From Sinomonas sp. ASV486 (GTDB lineage: Bacteria; Actinomycetota; Actinomycetes; Actinomycetales; Micrococcaceae): a stretch of DNA of 64,000 nt. Under the pieces are notes generated by a model that searched no databases, was not told the origin of the DNA, and saw only the letters and a program-made list of their open reading frames with translations. Numbering within the stretch: the first letter of the stretch is position 1; the number at the start of each line of letters is the position of its first letter. Location of the stretch: contig NZ_JAVFJK010000005.1 of NCBI RefSeq assembly GCF_030908215.1, forward strand, positions 1-64,000, in the 5' to 3' direction. Positions 1 to 7,759 of this stretch are shown one piece after another. The translations under genes and the position numbers were made by a program.

Positions 1-379
1 TCTACAGCACCCCCGCCACCGAGTTCGTCGCGACCTTCATCGGCAGCCTCAACCGCCTCCAAGGCCGCCTCCAGGACGGCCGCATCATCCCCGGCGCCGG
101 CGTGGTCGGCATCCGCCCCGAGGACGTCGTCTTCACCCCCGGCTCCGCTCCGCCGACGCCGCCAAGCACAGCACCGGCAGCGAGGGGATCCCCGCCACAG
201 TCCACCGCGTCGTCCCCCGCGGCCACTTCACCGAGGTCCACCTCACCCGCGACGACGCCAGCCTGCGCAGCTACGCCACCGGCAACCCGCCCCCCGTCGG
301 GACCCGCGGCCACGCGCGGGTCACCAAATGGCTCACCTTCGAGGACGGCAGGCTTGTCACCACGGGGGACGGCGCGTGA
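1..379 (+). pseudogene. ABC transporter ATP-binding protein, 3' end only, frameshifted in the TOBE region
   Basis: Only the C-terminal part lies in the window. The reading frame starting at base 3 gives TEFVATFIGS and then VGIRPEDV, the usual TOBE-domain motifs of UgpC/MalK/PotA-type import ATPases. At about base 150 this frame loses the family pattern. The family-like sequence resumes in another frame (GIPATVHRVVPRGHFTEVHL) and ends at the TGA at 377-379. The switch coincides with two tandem copies of ctccg at 143-147 and 148-152; removing one copy joins the two parts as GSADA in one frame. The gene overlaps the next by GTGA and probably belongs to an uptake system for the substrate of that fusion enzyme (inference). 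It could be a real pseudogene or an assembly error. Confidence 0.75.
143..152. repeat. 5-bp tandem duplication (ctccg x2) causing the frameshift
   Basis: Two adjacent copies of ctccg lie in the TOBE-coding part of the ABC ATPase gene. A 5-base insertion moves the frame, and deletion of either copy restores one continuous family-like protein. Confidence 0.7.
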
Positions 380-2013
380 ACGACGCAACGTCGCCCACGA
401 CGGCCGCCGCGCCGCTGGTGACCGCGCACCGCGGCGACGTGGAGCAGCACCGCGAGAACACCCTGGCAGCCGTCCGGGCGGCCGTCGAAGCCGGCGCGGA
501 CTTCGTCGAGGTCGACGTCCGGCTCACCCGCGACGGGTACGCAGTGCTCCTCCACGACCCCACCCTCGAGCGGATGTGGGAGGACCCGCGGGACATCGGG
601 GACGTGGACTGGGCAGACGTCGCGGCCCTGGGCCGGGGCGAAGGCAAGGACCACCGCATCCCGCTCCTCTCCGACGCCCTCGACCTCGTCGCGGGCACCG
701 GCTCCGTGCTGCTCATCGACATGGACGAGCCCGGCCCCGCCCAGGCGAGCGTCGCCGTCGTCCGCAGTCATGCCCAGGACGCGCGCGCAGCGGGCACCGA
801 ACCAGCCCGCGTCGCATGGTGCGGGAACCTCGAGGCCATGACGATCGTGCGCGGCCTCGACGCGGACGCGAGCGTGTGGCTCCCCTGGAACCGCCGCGAC
901 CTGCCGCCGGCCGAGCTCCTTGCACGGCTGCGCCCGCACGCCGTGAACTCCGACTACGCCGTCCTCAGCCAGGCGCTCGTCGACGCCGCCCACGCCGCGG
1001 GCGCACTCGCGGCCTGCTGGACGGTCGACACCGAGGACGGCATGCGCTGGGCACTCGCCCTCGGGGTGGACGCGGTCACCACCAACCGCCTCTCCGTCCT
1101 CCGGACCGTCATCGCCGAGGGCCCGGCCGCCTGGGCCTCGGCACCGCACCCGAGGCACCTCCCGGGCGATGAGCTCGCGGCGGCAGCCGCCGTGGCCCAC
1201 GAGCTGGCCCTCTGGGCCATCGACTACACCCGCCAAGCCAACCTCGGCCGCGTCCGCACCAAGGCCAACCCCGCCGACCACGTCACCGAAGTGGACCTCG
1301 CCGTCGAGCAGCACGTCCGCCAGGTCATCGCCGCCCGTCTCCCCGGCCACCTCGTGGTCGGCGAAGAACTCGGCGGCACCCCGGCGCCGGGGGTGCCGTG
1401 CTGGTACGTCGACCCAGTCGACGGGACCGCGAACCTCGCCAACGGCATGCCATGGACCGCCTTCTCACTCGCCCTCGCCATCGACCACGAGCCGCTCGTC
1501 GCCGTAGTAGCCGACATATGGCGCGGGAACGTCCTCGCAGCCGTCGCCGGCTACGGCGCCGAAGCCGACGGCGACCGCCTCGACCTCTCCCACGGGGCGG
1601 GGATGCACGACGTCGCGTCGCCGGGGGACGCTGTCGCGGGCCTCGCTGGCACCGTGGTCGCCACCGAGCTTCTAGGCCACCTGCCATGGCCGGGCTTCGC
1701 CGCGTTCCTTGACGAAATGTCCAGGCGGTTCTGCACGGTGCGTGTCATGGGCTCCGGGACGCTCTCGCTCGCAGGGGTTGCCGTGGGGCGGGGCGCCGGC
1801 GGTGTCGTTGTGCGGTTCAGCCCGATCGACCATCTGGCCGCGGTCCTCATCGTGCGCGAGGCCGGAGGGGTCGTCCTCGACGAGGATGGCCGCCTGACGG
1901 CGTGGCCCGAGTCCGGAGGCGTCCTCGCGGCGCGGCCCGAGCATGCTGCCGAGCTGCACGAGGCATGGACTGCGGCACTGCGCGCCGATCTCGAGCCCGC
2001 ACGTGTGGACTGA
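376..2013 (+). CDS. Fusion of glycerophosphodiester phosphodiesterase and inositol-monophosphatase-family phosphatase
   Basis: A 545-residue protein starting with GTG at 376, inside the stop of the ABC ATPase (GTGA overlap). Residues about 13-250 are a GDPD TIM barrel: TAHRG near 16-20, a REN-T element, EVDVRLTRDG and LLHDPTLE carry the catalytic and metal-binding positions. Residues about 260-530 are an IMPase/FBPase-type phosphatase: GEEL at 329-332, the metal site WYVDPVDGTANL at 343-354, and a late IDHLAA at about 484 in place of the usual WDxAA. Each half normally occurs as a separate protein. A plausible role is stepwise breakdown of glycerophosphoinositol to glycerol, inositol and phosphate in the cytoplasm; that pathway is inference. 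The neighbouring ABC ATPase would fit uptake of the phosphodiester. Confidence 0.85.
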   Translation: MNDATSPTTAAAPLVTAHRGDVEQHRENTLAAVRAAVEAGADFVEVDVRLTRDGYAVLLHDPTLERMWEDPRDIGDVDWADVAALGRGEGKDHRIPLLSDALDLVAGTGSVLLIDMDEPGPAQASVAVVRSHAQDARAAGTEPARVAWCGNLEAMTIVRGLDADASVWLPWNRRDLPPAELLARLRPHAVNSDYAVLSQALVDAAHAAGALAACWTVDTEDGMRWALALGVDAVTTNRLSVLRTVIAEGPAAWASAPHPRHLPGDELAAAAAVAHELALWAIDYTRQANLGRVRTKANPADHVTEVDLAVEQHVRQVIAARLPGHLVVGEELGGTPAPGVPCWYVDPVDGTANLANGMPWTAFSLALAIDHEPLVAVVADIWRGNVLAAVAGYGAEADGDRLDLSHGAGMHDVASPGDAVAGLAGTVVATELLGHLPWPGFAAFLDEMSRRFCTVRVMGSGTLSLAGVAVGRGAGGVVVRFSPIDHLAAVLIVREAGGVVLDEDGRLTAWPESGGVLAARPEHAAELHEAWTAALRADLEPARVD

Positions 2014-2493
2014 CCCACCGCGGGACGGGAGCCTCTCCGCGGAGGTCGCCACCTGGACGCGGCGCACACGCTTCGAGCTTGTTCGCCGCGTCTAGCTGCC
2101 GTTCGCGACTCACCATCCTCAGGTCATGACCCTGGCGGCCGGCCGGGTGTTCCTCACGACCGTTGAAGTCCTTGATCCTCCGCATCCGCTGGCCGGCGCG
2201 GATGGGGACCCGTCCCTCCGCGTAGCTGGCCACGGTCGCTCTCACCGGACCCCGCCCCGGGAACGCTTTACGGGGCAATGAGCGGATCCTCCGGACGACT
2301 CGAGCGCCCAGTCGTCGGGACCACCCCGCAGCAGGGTGGGCTCAGGGGACCCGTTGCCTGGAAGCAACGGGTCCCCGTCACACGCCCGTGACAGCCATAC
2401 GTCAGGCCGCAAGCCGTGTGCCGTTCGTGGAGCCCCAGCCCTTCACGTACGGCGCGCGGCGACAGGCCAGCTTCTGGCCGTCAGCGGACGGGT
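2014..2493. other. 480-base gap with no supported gene
   Basis: Holds the hairpin at 2345-2376 and otherwise nothing I can assign. A minus-strand open frame starting near 2278 contains a short stretch (TVASYAEGRVPIRAGQRMRR) that faintly resembles antitoxin or DUF2384-like helices, but it runs into the downstream fusion gene on the opposite strand and has no other support. Confidence 0.5.
2345..2376 (-). terminator. 13-bp hairpin downstream of the collagen-like protein gene
   Basis: ggggacccgttgc (2345-2357) and gcaacgggtcccc (2364-2376) are perfect complements around a 6-base loop. It lies 118 bases past the stop of the minus-strand gene ending at 2494. There is no clear U tract, as is common for high-GC actinobacterial terminators. 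Confidence 0.6.
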
Positions 2494-3459
2494 CTACGCC
2501 GTCGCGGACGCCCTTGCGCGACGACGGCTCAGGGCCAACCCCGTCCCGAGGCCGGCTCCGAGGCCGAGGCTCAGGGTCAGGGCTGCCAGCAGCAGGGTGA
2601 ACGTGAGCGTCATGGTGCCGCTTGTTTCCTGCGAGAGCGACGCAAGGCAGGCTTCTGGTGCCGCGCCGCCTTGTGTCGGTGCCTGCGGTTGCGACGCAGC
2701 GTACGCCTGAGTCTGCGTAGCCGCTGGCGTCCACGAGGCAGCCAGAGGTCGAGCCACTGCAGACGTGCCTGCGTTGCTGCCGGGGGCGAGCGTCACGTAG
2801 ACGACGAAGACAGCACGAGCGCCGCCAGTGCCGGGCGCGCTGGCTGCACGGGGCATCCCTGAGGTGCTGGGCATGCCTGGTGTGCCCGAGGCTCCTGGGA
2901 TGCCGAGCTCGCCTGATGCGCCGGGCGTGGCGGGCATGCCCGACGTGCCGGGTGTACCCGAGGAGCCCGGTGTACCCGAGGCGCCACGAGTGCCGGTCGT
3001 GCCGCAGTCGCCCGCAACCATCGCGGCTGGTCCGCCGAAGCCCGCGGAAAGCGGCAGCGCGAGGCACGCCTTCGGGTTCGTCGCGACGTCGACGCCGCCA
3101 ACCAGGCCGGTCCCCGTGCCCGTCCCTGTGCCGGTGCCAGTGCTCGTGGTGAGCGTGGTGGGTGGGGTGAGGGTGACGGCGGGGTCGGTGGCTGCGCTGA
3201 GTGCGCCTGTGGACCCGCCGACCTGGCCGGTCCCTGTGCCCGTGCCCGTGCCAGTGCTCGTGGTGAGCGTGGTGGGTGCGGTGAGGGTGAGGACGGGATC
3301 TGTCGTGGCGGTCAATGAGCTGACGGTTGCCGGGGTGACGATCACGCCGGACTGCGGATCGGGTGGGGTCGTGGCCGCACTTGCGGCGGCGTGGCCGAGG
3401 CCCAGCAGGCCTCCCGCGACCAGAGTTCCGAGCATGGCTCGGCGCACATAGATGTGCAT
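2494..3459 (-). CDS. Secreted, membrane-anchored low-complexity protein with collagen-like triplets
   Basis: 321 residues; no family recognised as a whole. An N-terminal signal peptide (GTLVAGGLLGLGHAAASA) is followed by two similar blocks, each about VTLTxPTTLTTSTGTGTG, differing in the number of GT repeats. A middle segment (about 163-212) is built of Gly-X-Y triplets (GTP, GSS, GTS, GAS, GMP), typical of bacterial collagen-like proteins. The C-terminus has one hydrophobic helix (TLTFTLLLAALTLSLGLGAGL) followed by RRR, so the bulk should face outward with a C-terminal membrane anchor. The GT runs are DNA-level repeats and likely vary in length. It sits 80 bases downstream of another protein of similar design, suggesting a joint surface role. 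Confidence 0.75.
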   Translation of the reverse strand: MHIYVRRAMLGTLVAGGLLGLGHAAASAATTPPDPQSGVIVTPATVSSLTATTDPVLTLTAPTTLTTSTGTGTGTGTGQVGGSTGALSAATDPAVTLTPPTTLTTSTGTGTGTGTGTGLVGGVDVATNPKACLALPLSAGFGGPAAMVAGDCGTTGTRGASGTPGSSGTPGTSGMPATPGASGELGIPGASGTPGMPSTSGMPRAASAPGTGGARAVFVVYVTLAPGSNAGTSAVARPLAASWTPAATQTQAYAASQPQAPTQGGAAPEACLASLSQETSGTMTLTFTLLLAALTLSLGLGAGLGTGLALSRRRARASATA

Positions 3460-3539
3460 GGTTCTTCTCCTGACGAGGTGATGGGGGCGCCGGTGGCGCC
3501 GGGGAACGAGTGTCTGCGCGAGGGCAGACCTGTCCCCTC

Positions 3540-4505
3540 CTAGTCGGGAGTCGATCCGGGATCGAACGAGGGCGAGGCCGGTAGGCGCGTGGCCGTGTGG
3601 CCCAGTCGGCCGCCTGCGCGGCTCAGGAGCATGAGCGAGAAAGCGCTCGCGCCCAAGGCGGTGGCGGCACCGGAGCCGCCTCCCGCACCGGAGGGCGAAC
3701 TCTCACCCGAGGTGGGAGCAGGGGCTGGCGCAATGACGGGATCCCGGGGAAGGTCCGGCCACCCGCTGCCCGTGCCTGAAGCGACCATCGCGGCGCCATC
3801 GAGGACAAAGGCACCGGCCATTGCCGGGGGAGTGGGGCGTGCGGTTGCGGCCGCGGACAGCCCAGCTTCGCCCGCGAGCGGGTCCTGCCTCATCGGCTCC
3901 CCGGCGGGTGAGTCTCCGCCGGGGTGGTCAAGAGGCGTGGATGCCGCTGGTGCAGTGTCCATGAAGATGTCGGCTAGGCCGGGAACCGGCCGCGTGGGCG
4001 CCGGAGCGGTCGTGGTCTCGAGCACTTGACCCACGGGCTGTGCGACTGGGGCGAGCGCGTCCCCTGTTCCTTGGGCAACCGCGCCCACTGTGCCTCCGAC
4101 AGCTCCCACCGCTTCTACGGCCAAGCTCGTGGTGCCCTCGACGACGGGTGTGATCACTGGCGCGAGGGGCGAGGCCGGTCCACCGGTGAGTGGCGCCACG
4201 GCCGTGGGCACGGCCCCGGCAAGCGAGGTGGCCGTCGACGTCGTCGTGGCTGTGAGGCCCGCGAGGGTGCCGCCCGGATCCGAGGCGAGCGCCGCCGTCG
4301 TGGCAGGTACCGAGCTCATGGGTCCTGAGGCGGTGGCCGAGGGTGCGGGCGCAACGATGCCGCCCACGAGGTCTCCTGGGGAGGGAATGGCGGCGTTCGC
4401 TGGGGCGCCCGAAAGGAGAATCCAAGCGGCTCCGAGGCCAGCGGCCGCGGCCGCGTGGCGGGCAACGGTGAGGGCGCGTGCGCGCCAGCGTCCACCAATG
4501 CGCAT
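3540..4505 (-). CDS. Secreted Ala/Thr/Pro-rich surface protein with C-terminal membrane helix
   Basis: 321 residues from the ATG at 4505, chosen because a strong ribosome site (GGAGGAGGG) lies just upstream; the longer open frame has no such site. The start gives a basic N-terminus, a hydrophobic signal segment (ARHAAAAAGLGAAWILLSGAPANA) and then Ala/Pro/Thr/Val-rich repeats of the kind VGAVGGTVGAVAQGTG. A Gly/Ala-rich segment (GAATALGASAFSLMLL) near the C-terminus may anchor it. No known domain was seen. Its architecture resembles that of the downstream neighbour (signal, low-complexity stalk, C-terminal helix), so the two may form a surface-protein pair expressed together. Function unknown. 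Confidence 0.7.
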   Translation of the reverse strand: MRIGGRWRARALTVARHAAAAAGLGAAWILLSGAPANAAIPSPGDLVGGIVAPAPSATASGPMSSVPATTAALASDPGGTLAGLTATTTSTATSLAGAVPTAVAPLTGGPASPLAPVITPVVEGTTSLAVEAVGAVGGTVGAVAQGTGDALAPVAQPVGQVLETTTAPAPTRPVPGLADIFMDTAPAASTPLDHPGGDSPAGEPMRQDPLAGEAGLSAAATARPTPPAMAGAFVLDGAAMVASGTGSGWPDLPRDPVIAPAPAPTSGESSPSGAGGGSGAATALGASAFSLMLLSRAGGRLGHTATRLPASPSFDPGSTPD

Positions 4506-4605
4506 GGGTTCCCTCCTCCCCAAGGCAAGCCGCCGCCCCGCGGCGGGCTGTTCAAGCCTCATGCTAGGCGCGCTCCGAGTTCGGGTCCAGAGCTGGAGGA
4601 CTTTG

Positions 4606-5679
4606 TCAGTGGATTTCGTCGTTCGGGTAGCGGATGCCGAGCTGCCGCCGCACGCCGTCGAAGAGGCGCATCGTGTCCACTGTGTGCTTCCACGGCATGG
4701 TGGGGCTCTCGACGGCGCCCTGCTGGATGCAGCGCACCACCTCCCGCAGCTCGTACACGTAGCCCCGGCCCACCACGTCAATCGTTTCGGTCCGCGCCGG
4801 GTCCCATCCGCGGCGCACCACGAGCTCCGTGGGGTTGTTGATGCTGCCGACGCTCGTGAGGACTCCCTCGGTGCCGGCCACCGTGGCGGTTCGGGGCCCG
4901 TGGGCGACGAACGAGGAGATGAGGGTCGCGAGCTGCCCGCCGCTGTACGAGAGGGTGAGGGCATTCTGCTCGTCCACGCCATCCTCGTTGAGGCTCCCGA
5001 CGGCCGTCAGGGAGTCGGGGAAGCCGAGCGCACCCACGGCCCACAGGAGCGGATACACGGTCAGGTCCAGCAGCGCCCCGCCGCCTGCGGACACGTCCCA
5101 GATGCGGCTCTGCGGGTCCTTGGGCGCCGGGAAGCCCAGATCGGCGGAGACCCATTGGATCTCGCCAAGATCGCCAGATTCGATGATGTCCAGCGCCCTG
5201 AGCATGCCCGGCACGAACCTGCTCCACACGGCCTCCATGAGGAAGAGGCCCCGCGCCGAGGCGAGGTCCACGAGCGCCTGCGCCTCATGGGCGTTGACGG
5301 TAAAGGCCTTCTCGACGAGCACGTTCTTCCCGGCCTCGAGCGCTGCCTTCGCCACCTCGAAGTGCTGTCCGTGCGGAGTGGCGACGTAGACGACGTCGAT
5401 ATCAGGGTCCTGCACCAGCTGCGCGTACCCCGGAGTCGCCCCCTGATCGGCGTACGTGTGGGCCGCACCGAATTCGCGGGCGAAGGCGAGGGCGGTCTCG
5501 TGGTGCCTCGAGCTCACAGCATGCAGGGAGGCATCGGGCAGGAGGATCAGGTCGCGCGTCACGGTCCGGGCGATGCCGCCCGTCGCCACGACGCCCCAGC
5601 GGACCGTGCGGCCCGTCGGCTCGAGCGGGTCATCGGACGGCTGCAGTGAGAGCCACGGGCGCTGGATGTGACGCGTCAT
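4606..5679 (-). CDS. Gfo/Idh/MocA family NAD(P)-dependent oxidoreductase
   Basis: 357 residues from the ATG at 5679, with AAGGA about seven bases upstream. The N-terminal Rossmann fold has WGVVATGGIART, and VYVATPHGQH and the EKAFTVN motif (the family EKP position, here EKA) follow at about 120-150, as in dihydrodiol or trans-1,2-dihydrobenzene-diol dehydrogenase-like members. The C-terminal alpha/beta domain holds GGGALLDLTVYPL, the usual substrate-pocket segment with an expected catalytic His-to-other variation. Sugar, inositol or diol substrates are known in the family; the substrate cannot be read from sequence. It is transcribed away from the metal ATPase gene, with 114 bases between the starts. 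Confidence 0.85.
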   Translation of the reverse strand: MTRHIQRPWLSLQPSDDPLEPTGRTVRWGVVATGGIARTVTRDLILLPDASLHAVSSRHHETALAFAREFGAAHTYADQGATPGYAQLVQDPDIDVVYVATPHGQHFEVAKAALEAGKNVLVEKAFTVNAHEAQALVDLASARGLFLMEAVWSRFVPGMLRALDIIESGDLGEIQWVSADLGFPAPKDPQSRIWDVSAGGGALLDLTVYPLLWAVGALGFPDSLTAVGSLNEDGVDEQNALTLSYSGGQLATLISSFVAHGPRTATVAGTEGVLTSVGSINNPTELVVRRGWDPARTETIDVVGRGYVYELREVVRCIQQGAVESPTMPWKHTVDTMRLFDGVRRQLGIRYPNDEIH

Positions 5680-5793
5680 GCGCCCATCCTTCCACGCCCC
5701 TGGCGACACCATGCCGATGCGAGGAACGGAGGGTTGCGTGAGGCGAGCCTCCCCTCGCTGGACGGGGCGTGGCAGGACGGGCAGGATCGGACC

Positions 5794-7674
5794 ATGGGGA
5801 TCCTCCGTCTCGTGCGCGCCTATCCGCTCGTTATCGCCGCCATCATCGTTCTCGCGCTCTCGCTGCTCCTGGCCGGGATCGGGCAGGGCGAGGCGGCGCA
5901 GCTCGTGGCCAGCATCTTCGCGGGAGGCGTGGCGGCCTGGACGTTCGTGGGGATGGTGCGGGAGATCCTCCGGGGGCATTGGGGACTCGACCTCCTCGCT
6001 GTCACGGCGATCGTCGCGACCCTGCTCGTGGGGGAGTACGTCGCTGCGGTGATCATCGTGCTCATGCTCTCGGGCGGTGAGGCGCTTGAGGACTACGCCG
6101 CGGGGCGCGCGAAGCGGGAGCTCACGGCTCTTCTGGACCGGGTGCCGCGCACCGCACACCGACGCCTCGCAGACGGCACCGTGGAGGACGTGCCGCTCGA
6201 GGATGTGGCCCCCGGTGACCTCCTCGTGGTCCGTCCCTCCGAGGTGGTCCCTGTTGACGGCGTGCTGGAATCTGGGGCGGCCTCGTTCGACGAGTCCTCG
6301 CTCACTGGGGAGAGCCTCCCCGTGGATCGCGAGGCGGGGGAGAAGGTCCTCTCCGGCTCCGTCAACAGCACGACGGCGGCGCTGCTCCGTGCGAGCGCGA
6401 CGGCCGCGGACAGCCAGTTCTCCCAGATCGTGGCCCTCGTGCGCGAGGCTTCCGCGAGCCGCGCCCCGGTGGTGCGCCTCGCCGACCGGTATGCCGTCCC
6501 GTTCACAGCCTTCTCGCTCGCGCTCGCGGCCGTGGGCTGGTGGCTCTCCGGCGACCCACGGCGGTTCGCCGAGGTGCTCGTCGTCGCGACCCCTTGCCCG
6601 CTGCTCATCGCAGCCCCCGTGGCGTTCATGGGCGGCATGAGCCGCGCGGCGAAGAACGGGGTGATCGTCAAGGGTGGCGCCGTCCTCGAGCTGCTCTCGC
6701 GGGTCAAGACCGCCGCGTTCGACAAGACGGGAACGCTCACCCGTGGTCGTCCCGAGCTCGTCTCAGTCCGCCCCGAGCGCGGGTTCGACGCCGCGGAACT
6801 CCTAGCGCTCACGGCCTCGGCTGAGCAGTACTCCACTCACGCGCTCGCCTCATCCATCGTCGAGGCGGCCGTCGCCCAGGGTGCCGAGCTGATTCCAGGG
6901 TCTGGCGCCGAGGAGGCCGCAACGAACGGCGTGCTGGCACAGCTCGAGGACCAGCGGGTCCTCGTGGGCAAGCGCGCGTTCGTGGGCGCTGAGACCGGGC
7001 GCGAGATCGCAGAGCCGCCGCTCGAGCCGGGGGAGCTCGCCGTCTACGTGGCAGTGGACCGGGCGTTCGCGGGCGTCGTCGTGCTTCGCGACCTGCCCCG
7101 CCCCGAAGCGAAGGCGACCCTCGCCAGGCTCGCCGAGCTCGGTGCGCGGCACACGGTCATGCTCACGGGCGACGGCGCACGGACCGCCCGCAGCATCGCC
7201 GACCAGCTGGGGGTCTCTGATGTGCGGCCCGAACTGCTGCCGCTGGACAAGGTCGAGATCGTGCGGGCGGCGGCGCCTCGGCCCGTGCTCATGGTCGGCG
7301 ACGGCGTCAACGACGCTCCGGTCCTCGCGGCCGCGGATGTCGGCATCGCGATGGGTGCGCGCGGCTCGACGGCTGCGAGCGAGTCCGCCGACGCCGTTGT
7401 CCTCGTCGACGACATCTCGCGGACGGCGACCGCCGTCGAGATCTCCCAGCACACCGTCCGCGTTGCCCTCCAGTCGATCTGGCTGGGCATTGCGCTCAGC
7501 GTGGGGCTCATGATCGTGGCGCTGACCGGTGTGCTGCCCGCGGTTGCCGGCGCGCTCCTCCAGGAGGCCGTGGACCTCGCGACCATCCTCAATGCGCTGA
7601 GGGCGGTCCGCGGGGGCCGCCCGGCCGTGCGCGTGTCCGTGGAAGCCACCAGCCATCCCGTCAGGCTGCCCTGA
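5794..7674 (+). CDS. P1B-type heavy-metal-translocating ATPase with a TPC motif
   Basis: 626 residues from the ATG at 5794. It contains all P-type ATPase hallmarks: TGES (171-174) in the actuator domain, DKTGTLT with the phosphorylated Asp at 310, and GDGVNDAP from 502. The transmembrane metal site is ATPCPL (265-270), that is TPC rather than the CPC of copper/zinc pumps. There is no N-terminal metal-binding domain, and only about three hydrophobic helices precede the actuator domain. The nucleotide-domain motif usually read as EHPLA is STHALA (His 349, Ala 350), so the His is kept and the Pro lost. The cation cannot be assigned. It ends at a bidirectional hairpin shared with the next, convergent gene. 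Confidence 0.88.
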   Translation: MGILRLVRAYPLVIAAIIVLALSLLLAGIGQGEAAQLVASIFAGGVAAWTFVGMVREILRGHWGLDLLAVTAIVATLLVGEYVAAVIIVLMLSGGEALEDYAAGRAKRELTALLDRVPRTAHRRLADGTVEDVPLEDVAPGDLLVVRPSEVVPVDGVLESGAASFDESSLTGESLPVDREAGEKVLSGSVNSTTAALLRASATAADSQFSQIVALVREASASRAPVVRLADRYAVPFTAFSLALAAVGWWLSGDPRRFAEVLVVATPCPLLIAAPVAFMGGMSRAAKNGVIVKGGAVLELLSRVKTAAFDKTGTLTRGRPELVSVRPERGFDAAELLALTASAEQYSTHALASSIVEAAVAQGAELIPGSGAEEAATNGVLAQLEDQRVLVGKRAFVGAETGREIAEPPLEPGELAVYVAVDRAFAGVVVLRDLPRPEAKATLARLAELGARHTVMLTGDGARTARSIADQLGVSDVRPELLPLDKVEIVRAAAPRPVLMVGDGVNDAPVLAAADVGIAMGARGSTAASESADAVVLVDDISRTATAVEISQHTVRVALQSIWLGIALSVGLMIVALTGVLPAVAGALLQEAVDLATILNALRAVRGGRPAVRVSVEATSHPVRLP

Positions 7675-7705
7675 CCGGTCCTGTCGCAGCGCGGCGAGTG
7701 CAGCG

Positions 7706-7743
7706 CGACGGCGGCCGCCCCGGCGAGGGGACGGCCGCCGTCG
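7706..7743. terminator. Bidirectional hairpin between convergent genes
   Basis: cgacggcggccg (7706-7717) and cggccgccgtcg (7732-7743) form a 12-bp stem between the stops at 7674 (+) and 7760 (-). The same 12-base arms occur in the hairpin at 57912-57952. Confidence 0.75.
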
Positions 7744-7759
7744 TCAGTGCGGAGCGGGG

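Noticed and set aside
1847-2278. Minus-strand small gene upstream of the surface-protein cluster
   Set aside because: It overlaps the end of the fusion gene and has only a weak helix-like resemblance to antitoxin domains.
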